From positions 1 through 20,736 of the forward strand of contig CAJUGT010000065.1 in the NCBI GenBank assembly GCA_910586435.1: a stretch of 20,736 bases of DNA. Reading direction: 5' to 3'. How positions within the stretch are numbered: the stretch's first letter is position 1; every line of letters begins with the position of its first letter. A model generated the notes under the pieces. That model was not told where the DNA came from. It saw only the letters and a program-made list of their open reading frames with translations, and made no database searches. Of the stretch, positions 1 to 7,457 are shown in pieces. The position numbers and the translations under genes were made by a program. Source of the stretch: an uncultured Acetatifactor sp. GTDB taxonomy: Bacteria; Bacillota; Clostridia; Lachnospirales; Lachnospiraceae.

Positions 1-142
1 GTTCCAGCCCTTGAAGCTCTCTATAAATCTGGCTGGTTTTCGCATCCCAGAAATAGTTTAGGGAATCTCGAAAAATTTCCATAATTTCGTACCCAGTCAT
101 TTCTTTATAATTGAGTAGCCCTAAAATCCCATGCTTTAACAT
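1..142 (-). CDS. PadR family transcriptional regulator, N-terminal part (cut by window edge)
   Basis: The minus strand from 142 reads 47 codons without a stop and runs off the left edge. The protein begins MLKHGILGLLNYKEMTGYEI and continues with a segment ending SQIYRELQGLE. This matches the start of the PadR winged-helix domain: an ILGLL helix, the MTGYEI turn, and the recognition-helix region in which PadR proteins usually show S-QIY-EL--LE. PadR proteins are DNA-binding regulators, often repressors of neighbouring genes. The start is supported by an AGGAAGGA ribosome binding site at about 151-158. The gene is divergent from the lyase at 725, so it may regulate it or itself; that is inference. 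The effector-binding C-terminal part lies outside the window. Confidence 0.82.
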   Translation of the reverse strand, partial: MLKHGILGLLNYKEMTGYEIMEIFRDSLNYFWDAKTSQIYRELQGLE

Positions 143-164
143 ACAATGTGTCCTTCCTATTTCA

Positions 165-247
165 GTTCCCGCTTGCGGGAACTTATACCGCTTGCGGGAA
201 CTTATACCGCTTGCGGGAACTTATACCGCTTGTGGGAACTTGTTCCG
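165..247. repeat. Four 19-bp tandem repeats in the padR leader
   Basis: Units start at 172, 191, 210 and 229. The first three are identical (cttgcgggaacttataccg); the fourth has four changes. The first unit overlaps a near-perfect hairpin, gttcccgcttgcgggaac at 165-182 (8-bp arms, TT centre). Read on the minus strand, each of the first three units contains GGTATAAG, which resembles a -10 element. The array lies just upstream of the padR ribosome binding site. A two-unit relative, with GGCC in place of TATA, is at 3688-3725. Confidence 0.9.
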
Positions 248-386
248 GTCTCTGCGCTTCGGTGCCCCTGTGACGGAAGGGTTATTCAGCCGTTTTTGCG
301 TCTGAAAACCCTTCTCTGTGTCTGAAAGACACATTGCACTCCCGTTCCAAGACTGTTTTTAAATATTCTCTTGACATTTCTTAGCT
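165..386 (+). repeat. Hairpin-rich repeat module, left copy
   Basis: In order, this module holds the 19-bp tandem repeats, a ggtgcccc motif at about 261-268, an imperfect hairpin with gaagggtt and aacccttc arms (276-314), a hairpin with tgtgtct and agacaca arms (317-333), a gactgttttt tract, and cttgacatttcttagct at 370-386. The same parts occur in inverted orientation, partly reordered, at 3688-3890. The 17-bp end motif is an exact reverse complement of 3874-3890. No transposase is nearby. It is probably a non-autonomous dispersed repeat; its true ends are not certain. Confidence 0.75.
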
Positions 387-724
387 AAACTTCTCTGCTC
401 TATTCTACCCGCTTATTATATTCTACAAGTGGAATATAGTCAATAGAAAAATGATGGTTGCATATGAAACGCAGGAAACGGGAAGTGGGACAAGCGAAAT
501 AACTTGAAACCATTGGCATTTCTTGCTTTTTTGTGTGTAATGTTCAAAAAAATGTGGCAATCAGAGGGAAGCAGTGGTACAATATTCACAAAGAAGGGCA
601 ATGTGTCAACTTCTGAATTCAAATGTGCTTAAGGCGCTGGAAATCTTGGAATCGTTGCCGTATCGAACAATAGAAAACAGGTAACGTGAGTGGGTCCGTG
701 AAAGGCGGGCAGATGGGAGTCAGT
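387..724. other. Upstream region of the lyase gene
   Basis: No convincing full gene is present. The stretch contains a small hairpin with atattcta and tggaatat arms (418-437, loop CAAG), which could be a protein binding site. It also holds a candidate promoter at 555-583 and a 27-codon open frame at 601-684 that looks like the start of a regulator (see findings). Open frames on the minus strand here have no ribosome binding site. Confidence 0.5.
555..583 (+). promoter_or_regulatory. Candidate extended -10 promoter for the lyase
   Basis: TACAAT at 578-583 is preceded by TGG at 575-577, giving an extended -10 (TGnTACAAT). The -35 position, 17 bp upstream, reads tggcaa and matches the consensus weakly (3 of 6). 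It faces the lyase and would start RNA near 590. Confidence 0.4.
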
Positions 725-3391
725 ATGAAATTACATCCATTGAGGCAGACAAAGGCATTAGGTTATACCACATTCGGCTGTATGTGGAAGCAGGGGGAAT
801 GCAATAGGGACACAGAGTATATATGCAGGGACAAAGAGAGCAGGGAAATTCCTCTTCAATCCCATATTACGGCATATTGGCCGGACGGCAGCGTAAAATG
901 GACGGCGCACACGGCGGACGCCGCATTGTTGGGGGAAGAGATTGAAGTCCTGCCAGGGGAACAGGAGAAGTCCTCCAAAGAATTGGACTCGGAGCAAAAG
1001 GGAGATGGTCAGGCTTCCGGCATGTGCTGTTTGGATAAGGAGGATTGTATTGTTCTGCGGGCAGGGATGATTACCATCACCATCAAAAAAGACGGCTGCC
1101 ATCTCTTTACAAAAGCGGAGCGGGAAGGAAGGCTTTATCTGTGTGACGCAGAGGCGGTGCTGATGTTGGAGGAACCAGTTCACATTCAGGGAAACAGGGC
1201 AAGGATGGATAAAAATTATACCAGCCATATTGAGAAGGTTTCCATAGAGGAGAGCGGGGCTCTAAAGACAATAATACGATATGACGGTATACATAAATCC
1301 TCTTCAGGGGAGGAAAAGCTGCCCTTTATCATCCGTATGGAGGCGGGATTCAACAACCCTCATTTGAAATTCACACATACATTTCTCTATGACGGGGATG
1401 AGGACAAAGATTTTCTGAAAGGTTTGGGCATTCGGTTCCGTTCTCCCATGGCGGGAGAACAGTATAATCGTCATGTGAAATTTATGGCGGACCATGGGGT
1501 ATTCCATGAGACACTGGTTCCATTGACGGCATGGAGGCCCAGGTTGTCGAAAGAGCTGTATCAGCGTCAAATGTCAGGGGAAAAGCTATTGCTTTCTTCA
1601 GAGGAAAAGGAAGCGGTGGACATAATGCTTCAGGATGTGCCGTTTTGGAGCGAGTATGTGCTTTGCCAGGACAGTGTGAATCATTTTGGAATTCGGAAAA
1701 AGCTTAAGGGAGAAGAGCTTTGTTATATTGATTGTCTTCATGGCGGCCGTACTTTGGGAGGAGGGGCGTTCGGCTCCGAATATGGCAGCGTGACAGTGGC
1801 AATCCGGGATTTTTGGGAGAAATATCCTTCCGGGATTGAAGTTACAGGACTGGATGGGGAACTTGCGGAGTGTACGCTTTGGTTTTGGTCGCCTCAGGCT
1901 CCGGTAATGGATTTCAGGCACTATGCTACCAGAGGGTATAATCAAGTTTGCTATGAGGGATATGACTATAAGGGGGCCACGCCGGACGGAATCGCGTGTA
2001 CCAATGAATGTGCCATTACTTTTTCTGATGACATGATTCCCACGGACCAGGAAGTGGAATCCTTTGCGGCCCTGGTAAATGATCCTGTGATTTATGTGGG
2101 AACGCCGGAATTTTATCATGATATGAGGGCTTTTGGTTATTGGTCTTTGAAGGCTGATCCGGAGAAAGCCTCGGAGACGGAAAATTGGCTGGAAAATCAG
2201 CTTGCGCAGGCGTTTGAGTTCTATAAGGAAGAGATTTCCCAGAGGAACTGGTACGGCATGTTTAATTATGGGGATGTGATGCATACCTATGATTCCGTGC
2301 GTCATCAGTGGAAATATGACATTGGCGGATATGCCTGGGATAATACGGAACTGGTGCCAACGCTTTGGCACTGGATGTATTTCATACGCACAGGAAGAGA
2401 AGATGTGTACCGGGTGGCGGAAAAGCTTTCCAGGCATGCTTCCGAGGTGGATGTGTATCACATGGGAAAATACAAGGGACTTGGCTCCCGACATAATGTA
2501 CGGCACTGGGGATGTCCCTGTAAGGAGGCAAGAATTGCCATGGCCGGGCATCACAGGGTTTTGTATTATCTTACCGGTGACAGGCGGCTGGAAGATATTT
2601 TTGAAGAGCTGAAGGATAATGAGATGAGCTTTTTAAATAAAGACCCCCTGGGAGATTTCTTCGACAAAAAGGATATGGTATATCCAAGCCATGCCAGAAG
2701 CGGGCCTGACTGGTCATCTCTTTGTTCCAACTGGATGACCCGGTGGGAGAGATTTCATGATGAAAGATATAGGGACAAGATACTCACAGGAATCCAGGAC
2801 ATTAAAAATACTCCTTTGAAACTGGTATCCGGCCCTGATTTTGAATTTGACCCCGCTTCCTGTCATCTGCGCTATATCGGTGAAAGGATGACGGGAGGAT
2901 GTCATTTGCAAATCTGTATGGGGGCGCCCCAGATTTGGACGGAGCTGGGAGATTTGCTTGGGGATGAGGAGTGGAAACAGATGATAGCCGATCTTGGACG
3001 TGTCTATTTTATGACAAAGGAAGAGAGGGATACAGCAACAGGCGGTCTTACAGGGAAACGACAGTTTACATTTCCTATTATGGCCACGGGAATTGGCGCC
3101 TATGGAGCCGCTTACTATAAGGATAAGGAACTGGCAGAACGAGTGTGGAAGGAATTGCTGCGTTCTATTCTCTGTGAATGCAATCAAAAGGGATTTGAGA
3201 CCATAGAGGTGGAAGAGGAAGGAAATCAGAGAAAGTTACAGGAGATTCCCTGGATTAGCACCAATTTTGTGTCCCAGTTTTGTCTGAACGTTATCATGGT
3301 ATTGGATTTTATCAGGGATGTTCTGCCCAAGAGCATGGAGGAAGCCATTGCATGGATTGGAGCAGGGGAAGAACAGCTGCATAAAGCTTAA
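725..3391 (+). CDS. YetA/PcRGLX-like exo-rhamnogalacturonan lyase family protein (PL26-like)
   Basis: This 888-residue protein resembles the YetA/PcRGLX family, whose members are built from an N-terminal barrel-like domain, a middle beta-sandwich and a C-terminal alpha/alpha toroid. Visible family signs are the opening PLRQTKALGYTTFG (from residue 5) and AYWPDGSVKWTAH near residue 50, plus a length close to the roughly 850-900 residues usual for the family. The C-terminal half is rich in Trp, Tyr and His, as expected for a toroid carbohydrate-active fold. The characterised fungal member cleaves rhamnogalacturonan from the chain end and leaves an unsaturated galacturonyl product. No signal peptide is visible, so the enzyme probably acts in the cytoplasm on imported oligosaccharides. 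ATG 725 is chosen because GGGAG lies 5 bp upstream; ATG 713 and GTG 686 are in frame but have weaker sites. The GH88 gene downstream would process its product. Exact substrate is uncertain. Confidence 0.75.
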   Translation: MKLHPLRQTKALGYTTFGCMWKQGECNRDTEYICRDKESREIPLQSHITAYWPDGSVKWTAHTADAALLGEEIEVLPGEQEKSSKELDSEQKGDGQASGMCCLDKEDCIVLRAGMITITIKKDGCHLFTKAEREGRLYLCDAEAVLMLEEPVHIQGNRARMDKNYTSHIEKVSIEESGALKTIIRYDGIHKSSSGEEKLPFIIRMEAGFNNPHLKFTHTFLYDGDEDKDFLKGLGIRFRSPMAGEQYNRHVKFMADHGVFHETLVPLTAWRPRLSKELYQRQMSGEKLLLSSEEKEAVDIMLQDVPFWSEYVLCQDSVNHFGIRKKLKGEELCYIDCLHGGRTLGGGAFGSEYGSVTVAIRDFWEKYPSGIEVTGLDGELAECTLWFWSPQAPVMDFRHYATRGYNQVCYEGYDYKGATPDGIACTNECAITFSDDMIPTDQEVESFAALVNDPVIYVGTPEFYHDMRAFGYWSLKADPEKASETENWLENQLAQAFEFYKEEISQRNWYGMFNYGDVMHTYDSVRHQWKYDIGGYAWDNTELVPTLWHWMYFIRTGREDVYRVAEKLSRHASEVDVYHMGKYKGLGSRHNVRHWGCPCKEARIAMAGHHRVLYYLTGDRRLEDIFEELKDNEMSFLNKDPLGDFFDKKDMVYPSHARSGPDWSSLCSNWMTRWERFHDERYRDKILTGIQDIKNTPLKLVSGPDFEFDPASCHLRYIGERMTGGCHLQICMGAPQIWTELGDLLGDEEWKQMIADLGRVYFMTKEERDTATGGLTGKRQFTFPIMATGIGAYGAAYYKDKELAERVWKELLRSILCECNQKGFETIEVEEEGNQRKLQEIPWISTNFVSQFCLNVIMVLDFIRDVLPKSMEEAIAWIGAGEEQLHKA

Positions 3392-3687
3392 GGATTTTGG
3401 AAATACATGGGAAAAGTGACGGCGGAAGCAGGCAGGTGAAAGATATGTTATTGGTTCAAAATATTACGCTTTCTTGGGGAAAGGAAGAACGTGGGGCAGA
3501 GTATGCCGGAATGCGTTCCGGGTTTCAGATGGCATATCTCAACCTTCTCCACTCCATAGACAAGACAATTCAAAGCGATAGTTTTACTTCTCATGGGCCG
3601 GACTATATTTATAAGCAACTGGCGCAGCTGAGATAAATATTTAAGGTAAGGGCGTACTTCCCTGTAAGTGTACTGTGGCATGGAAAG
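3392..3687. other. Gap after the lyase without a recognised gene
   Basis: A 79-codon frame with a TTG start at 3397 spans most of this stretch, but it has no ribosome binding site and no family resemblance. No clear terminator hairpin follows the lyase stop codon. I see no other structure until the repeat module begins at 3688. Confidence 0.4.
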
Positions 3688-3890
3688 CGGGCCAAGTTCC
3701 CGCAAGCGGGCCAAGTTCCCGCAAGCGGGAACTGGAATAAAATAAAAAACAGTCTCGTAACAGAGGCGCAATGTGTCTTTCAGACACAGGGAAGGATTTT
3801 CAGATGCGAATGCGTCTGAAAACCCTTCCCAAGTAGGGGCACCACAGTGTAGGGAACGGAACTGGAATAGTTCAGCTAAGAAATGTCAAG
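3688..3890 (-). repeat. Hairpin-rich repeat module, right (inverted) copy
   Basis: Two 19-bp units (3688-3706 and 3707-3725, cgggccaagttcccgcaag) are the reverse complement of the left tandem unit with GGCC replacing TATA. They are followed by a TGTGTCT-TTC-AGACACA hairpin (3772-3788). Next is a strong hairpin at 3789-3830: gggaagg and ccttccc outer arms, one A-C mismatch, ttttcaga and tctgaaaa inner arms, 10-base loop. The motif agctaagaaatgtcaag at 3874-3890 is the exact reverse complement of 370-386. The module is oriented opposite to the left copy, so the two bracket the lyase gene. Confidence 0.75.
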
Positions 3891-3932
3891 TCATTTATTA
3901 TAAATGTTTAGCTGGACAGGTGAGGTTGCGAT

Positions 3933-4016
3933 GGCACACGAGAGCAAATTTCATGAGACACTACTTAGTGTCTCTGGGTACTTCCGAATGAAATTTGTCT
4001 CTCCTGTGTGTGCGCC
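3933..4016. repeat. Long nested palindrome in the GH88 leader
   Basis: Nested arms, from outside in, are cacac 3935-3939 with gtgtg 4006-4010, gagag 3940-3944 with ctctc 3999-4003, caaatttcat 3945-3954 with atgaaatttg 3988-3997, and an inner hairpin gagacacta 3955-3963 with tagtgtctc 3966-3974. As RNA it would form one long branched or rod-like stem about 60 bases before the GH88 start codon. It matches no riboswitch class that I recognise. It may be an inserted palindromic repeat or a leader structure. Confidence 0.7.
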
Positions 4017-4026
4017 GAAGGAACCA

Positions 4027-4050
4027 CACCCTTTAGTGCTGCCTGGCAGC
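4027..4050 (+). repeat. CACCCTTTAGTGC-hairpin leader motif, copy 1
   Basis: The 13-bp string caccctttagtgc (4027-4039) runs into a hairpin, gctgcc 4038-4043 with ggcagc 4045-4050, followed by AGGAG (4062-4066) and the GH88 start codon. The same 13 bp plus a hairpin and AGGAG precede potCD at 10520-10558. Confidence 0.7.
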
Positions 4051-4074
4051 GACTTAAAATTAGGAGAATAGAAA

Positions 4075-5208
4075 ATGAGGTATGACATAGAGGAAAAAGA
4101 GGTAAAGTGGGCGGAGAATATTTTCAATCTCATAGAGAAAAAGCTTTCGGCGGAATGTGACAGAATCGGTTCTCAGATGCCCTATATTCCGGTGGAGGGA
4201 CATTACCATGATATGGGGAAGGAACATCTCACATGGTGGACCAATAGTTTCTGGGCAGGGATGCTGTGGCAGATGTATTATGCCACGAAAGAGGGAAAAT
4301 ACGCGGACAGCGCCATAGGGCTTGAGAATCGTCTTGACAGGGCCCTGGAAGAGTATGATCATTTGGATCACGATTTGGGATTTATGTGGCTGCATACAGC
4401 GGTGGCGCATTTCAGGCTGTTGAAGGATGAGGAAGCCAAAAGAAAAGGACTTCATGCGGCAGCCATCTTGGCAAGCCGTTTCCAGCCTGCGGGAAATTAT
4501 TTCCGTGCCTGGAACACTCCGGGGGAGAGCGTTGCCATTGTGGATTGTCTGATGAATCTTCCTCTGCTATATTGGGGCAGTGAGGAAAGCGGTAATCCGG
4601 CATGGAAACAGCTTGCCATGGCCCATGCGGATATGGCCTTGGAGGTGATTTTGCGGCCTGACGGTTCCAGCAACCATATTGTGAAGTTTCATCAGGAGAC
4701 AGGGGAAATCCTTGAGAAGCCAGGAGGACAGGGATATGGGGAAGGCTCTTCCTGGACGAGAGGGCTTTCCTGGGCCATTTATGGTATGGCGCTGTCCTAT
4801 AAATATACGGGAAAACAGGAATACCTGGATGCCGCAAAGCGTACTGCCCACTATTTTATTGCCAATGCGGCCGCGGATGATTATGATGTGGTGATTGATT
4901 TCCGGGCGCCTATGGAACCGGTATATTATGACAATACCGCCGCAGTATGTGCCGCCTGTGGATTGCTTGAGCTTTCGGAGCATGTGGGAGAATATGAGAA
5001 GAGGCTTTATACCGTTCCCGCTCTTAGGCTTCTGCATAAGGTGACGGAGCGCTTCTGTAATTGGAATGTGGAAGAAGATGGTATTACCACAGCCGGCTCT
5101 GCCAGGTATCACAGGGAGGAAGACAGGGAGGTGCCTATCATTTACGGAGATTATTTCCTTTTAGAGGCGGTGCTGCGCCTCCTGAACAGAGATTTCCTGA
5201 TTTGGTAG
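4075..5208 (+). CDS. GH88 family unsaturated glucuronyl hydrolase
   Basis: This 377-residue protein matches glycoside hydrolase family 88 in size and motif order. GH88 enzymes hydrate the double bond of 4,5-unsaturated uronic acid residues made by polysaccharide lyases, which releases the sugar. Two conserved aspartates are visible: D100 in HDLGFMW and D157 in IVDCLMNLPLLYW. They correspond by motif to the catalytic pair known in the Bacillus enzyme. GYGEGSSWTRGLSWAIYGMAL (split here as GYGEGSSWTRG and LSWAIYGMAL) is the usual aromatic substrate-cleft segment. No signal peptide is seen, so it is cytoplasmic. AGGAG at 4062-4066 supports the start. It lies 683 bp after the lyase gene on the same strand and probably acts on that enzyme's products. 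GH105 is a related alternative, but the motifs fit GH88 better. The 3' end overlaps gatD by 58 bp in opposite direction. Confidence 0.85.
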   Translation: MRYDIEEKEVKWAENIFNLIEKKLSAECDRIGSQMPYIPVEGHYHDMGKEHLTWWTNSFWAGMLWQMYYATKEGKYADSAIGLENRLDRALEEYDHLDHDLGFMWLHTAVAHFRLLKDEEAKRKGLHAAAILASRFQPAGNYFRAWNTPGESVAIVDCLMNLPLLYWGSEESGNPAWKQLAMAHADMALEVILRPDGSSNHIVKFHQETGEILEKPGGQGYGEGSSWTRGLSWAIYGMALSYKYTGKQEYLDAAKRTAHYFIANAAADDYDVVIDFRAPMEPVYYDNTAAVCAACGLLELSEHVGEYEKRLYTVPALRLLHKVTERFCNWNVEEDGITTAGSARYHREEDREVPIIYGDYFLLEAVLRLLNRDFLIW

Positions 5209-5936
5209 CCATTGTATTTGAGGGGGGAATGATTTGCCGTCTCATAATTTGCCCTGTATTCCAGTTCGTCAGGAAGTGGGGAAAGTGGTACAGGTTCTCC
5301 ATATTTTCGTTTTAAAGCCTGTGAGAGCAGGTAATCGCATACCTCGGGATTCTTTGGAAGCAATGGGCCATGCAGGTAAGTGCCTATGACATTCTTATAG
5401 GTGACGCCTTCATGGCCTGAATCTTCCGTATTGCCGTAACCTGCCAGAACTTTGCCAAAGGGTGTATAACCCCCGATATGGGTGCGCCCGCCGTGATTTT
5501 CAAATCCCACCCCAGGGGAGTTGAAAATGGGATTGTGTATTACAATGTTTTGCACCAGGCGTTTGGATTCCCAGTCGGTGTATATATCCAGAATATTCAG
5601 TCCTTCCACAGTATTGTACTGATTTTGATAATATTTTCCCAGAAGCTGGTATCCGCCGCAGATGGCCAGGACCACGCCGTCGTTTTCTACAAACTCTTTA
5701 AATTCATATTTTGTTTCCTTCAAATATCGGCAGGCCAATGCCTGTTCCCGGTCGGAACTTCCTCCAAGCAGAATCAGATCCATATGACGAAAATCAATAG
5801 GATTTCCTGCTGATAAAGAGCATATTTCCGCTTGGATTCCACGCCATTCCAGGCGTTTCTGAAGACAACAAATGTTACCAGAGTCGCCATAGAGATTGAG
5901 CAGTTCGGGATATAAATGTCCAATGGTTATTTTCAT
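5151..5936 (-). CDS. gatD: Lipid II isoglutaminyl synthase, glutaminase subunit GatD
   Basis: GatD releases ammonia from glutamine and passes it to MurT, which amidates the D-glutamate of the lipid II stem peptide at the cytoplasmic face of the membrane. The 261-residue protein opens MKITIGHLYPELLNLYGD, typical of this CobB/CobQ-like glutamine amidotransferase. The nucleophile is C93 in VVLAICGGYQLLG, and H189 in TYLHGPLLPKNP is the catalytic histidine; both positions agree with the Staphylococcus aureus enzyme (C94, H189). The start at 5936 follows GTGGAGAC with good spacing; an in-frame ATG at 5981 is less likely. It follows murT by 62 bp in one operon. The last 20 or so residues form a basic tail (ending SLFRRRSTASKRK) encoded across the end of the convergent GH88 gene. 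Confidence 0.93.
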   Translation of the reverse strand: MKITIGHLYPELLNLYGDSGNICCLQKRLEWRGIQAEICSLSAGNPIDFRHMDLILLGGSSDREQALACRYLKETKYEFKEFVENDGVVLAICGGYQLLGKYYQNQYNTVEGLNILDIYTDWESKRLVQNIVIHNPIFNSPGVGFENHGGRTHIGGYTPFGKVLAGYGNTEDSGHEGVTYKNVIGTYLHGPLLPKNPEVCDYLLSQALKRKYGEPVPLSPLPDELEYRANYETANHSPLKYNGYQIRKSLFRRRSTASKRK

Positions 5937-5998
5937 GATAGTCTCCACATGAATCAGGATAAGAAATGCCGGAGCAGCCATTGCGTCAGAGCAGGCTG

Positions 5999-7366
5999 TC
6001 AGACTCTCAGTATGCTACATAACTGTGACTTTCGCTGTAGCTTTCGCAGTAATGTGTTAGCGGACAATAATCCGGAGTAGTTGACAATAATATAGATATT
6101 TCCTGTTCCATGCAAAGAGAGATTCCAGACGGATGGTTTTAGAGATTTTGCGCAGGCACAGGGTATATCGTCATATTTAAGCCGGAGCGCCATATCATGA
6201 CGGCGTTTGCCCAAAACAGTGATGGATGAAATATGAGAAGTTTTTAAATAAGTCACATTTACATCCCATAGCCAGGAAAGGTCTGTACCGTCCTGAAGGC
6301 GGTCATTTATTTGGAAGATAATGTCCTTTGGCGCACAGTCTCTTTGTATCAGAGAGATTTTCTGCTGAAGACCCACAGGATTTTTTGCCAGGTGCAGCCG
6401 AACGTGGGAGCCATTTATAAAAAAGTGTTCTTCCCGGTGATTTCCGTAATCTAAAGTATTCATTGTCAGGGCAAATCTCTCTGTGGGTATATTTTCAGCG
6501 CACAGGGCGGTGTGGGCAGAAAGGATATTGTAAATATTGTATGGAAAATCCGTACATGAATCAATATGTACCCCCTTTAGGTCAAACGAGTATCCCTGCT
6601 GCTTTAAGACTATTTTTTCGGCTGTGAAATCCGGTTTGGGGCGTTGCCAGCCGCAGCAGGGGCATTGATAGCTGCCCAGCTGTCCATAGTGGAAGTAATC
6701 GTAATCCAGTTTCGCCCCACAGACGCGGCAGAAGAGGCTTTCCGGAGCAGGGGGACGGGATGCGCTGTCAAATATTTGTTCATTGATGCCATAAGTGATT
6801 ACCGGATTGGGGCACAGGGAGGCAAGAGCCGCAAGAAGGCTGTCGTCACAGTTTATAATGAGGCGTGCGTCTGGAACTGTGAAAAGGGCTTCTTTGATTT
6901 TATTCAAAATGGCGTCTACTTCGCCAAAGCGGTCCAATTGATCTCTGAATATATTGGTGAGAAGAACGCAGTCTGGCCGCAGCATGGGCAGTACCTGCAA
7001 AGCTGCCAATTCGTCCACTTCAATACAGGCATAATCAATGTCCAGGCCCCCTTTTCTATCAGCAGCAAGGACAAAGGCAGCTGTAATACCGTTAATCATA
7101 TTGGCTCCGGTGGAATTGGAGAGGACTTTTTTTCCTTCTGCGGAAATCGCTTGATACAGAATATTGTTTACCGTAGTCTTTCCGTTTGTGCCCATGGTTA
7201 CAATGATTTTGCCATGAACCATATCACATAGAGCGGGAAGAATGTCCGGTTTGATTAACCTTGCCAGATAGCCGGGAAAAGTTCCGCCTTTTTTATGAAT
7301 GGTAATCCGAATGATTATGTTTGCCAGCTTTGCGCAGGCAATTGCCAGTCTCGTTTGCAGTCTCAT
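5999..7366 (-). CDS. murT: Lipid II isoglutaminyl synthase, Mur ligase-like subunit MurT
   Basis: MurT activates the glutamate alpha-carboxyl group of the lipid II peptide with ATP and amidates it using ammonia from GatD. The 455-residue protein has the Mur ligase P-loop GTNGKT at 59-64 and TNIFRDQLDRFGE near 137-149. It has four zinc-ribbon cysteines at 213, 216, 235 and 238, an insertion characteristic of MurT rather than MurE or MurF. The C-terminal DUF1727 region carries NDRLQDGTDLSWLWD (354-368), where the aspartate that pairs with the GatD active site is expected. ATG 7366 is chosen because AGGAGG lies 11 bp upstream; an in-frame ATG at 7417 would add 17 residues without a clear site. 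gatD follows directly. The upstream region abuts the terminal-inverted-repeat element at 7458. Confidence 0.94.
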   Translation of the reverse strand: MRLQTRLAIACAKLANIIIRITIHKKGGTFPGYLARLIKPDILPALCDMVHGKIIVTMGTNGKTTVNNILYQAISAEGKKVLSNSTGANMINGITAAFVLAADRKGGLDIDYACIEVDELAALQVLPMLRPDCVLLTNIFRDQLDRFGEVDAILNKIKEALFTVPDARLIINCDDSLLAALASLCPNPVITYGINEQIFDSASRPPAPESLFCRVCGAKLDYDYFHYGQLGSYQCPCCGWQRPKPDFTAEKIVLKQQGYSFDLKGVHIDSCTDFPYNIYNILSAHTALCAENIPTERFALTMNTLDYGNHREEHFFINGSHVRLHLAKNPVGLQQKISLIQRDCAPKDIIFQINDRLQDGTDLSWLWDVNVTYLKTSHISSITVLGKRRHDMALRLKYDDIPCACAKSLKPSVWNLSLHGTGNIYIIVNYSGLLSANTLLRKLQRKSQLCSILRV

Positions 7367-7457
7367 ATGGCAGAAAACCTCCTTTTGCCTGTGAAAGATT
7401 GGTAAAGAAGATAACATGGAGATGTATCCTGTTTGTATAGTTTTTTCACTTTTTGCG

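Noticed and set aside
165..247. Possible CRISPR array
   Set aside because: Units are 19 bp and directly abutting with no spacers, and there are no cas genes.
1598..2554. 318-codon minus-strand frame inside the lyase gene
   Set aside because: Antisense shadow of a clearly coding frame, with no recognisable domain.
3397..3636. 79-codon frame after the lyase gene
   Set aside because: TTG start, no ribosome binding site, no recognisable motif, and composition like surrounding non-coding DNA.
3448..3771. Minus-strand frame containing VPACGNLARLRELGPL
   Set aside because: The peptide is a translation of the 19-bp repeat units; the same false peptide arises from the left array.
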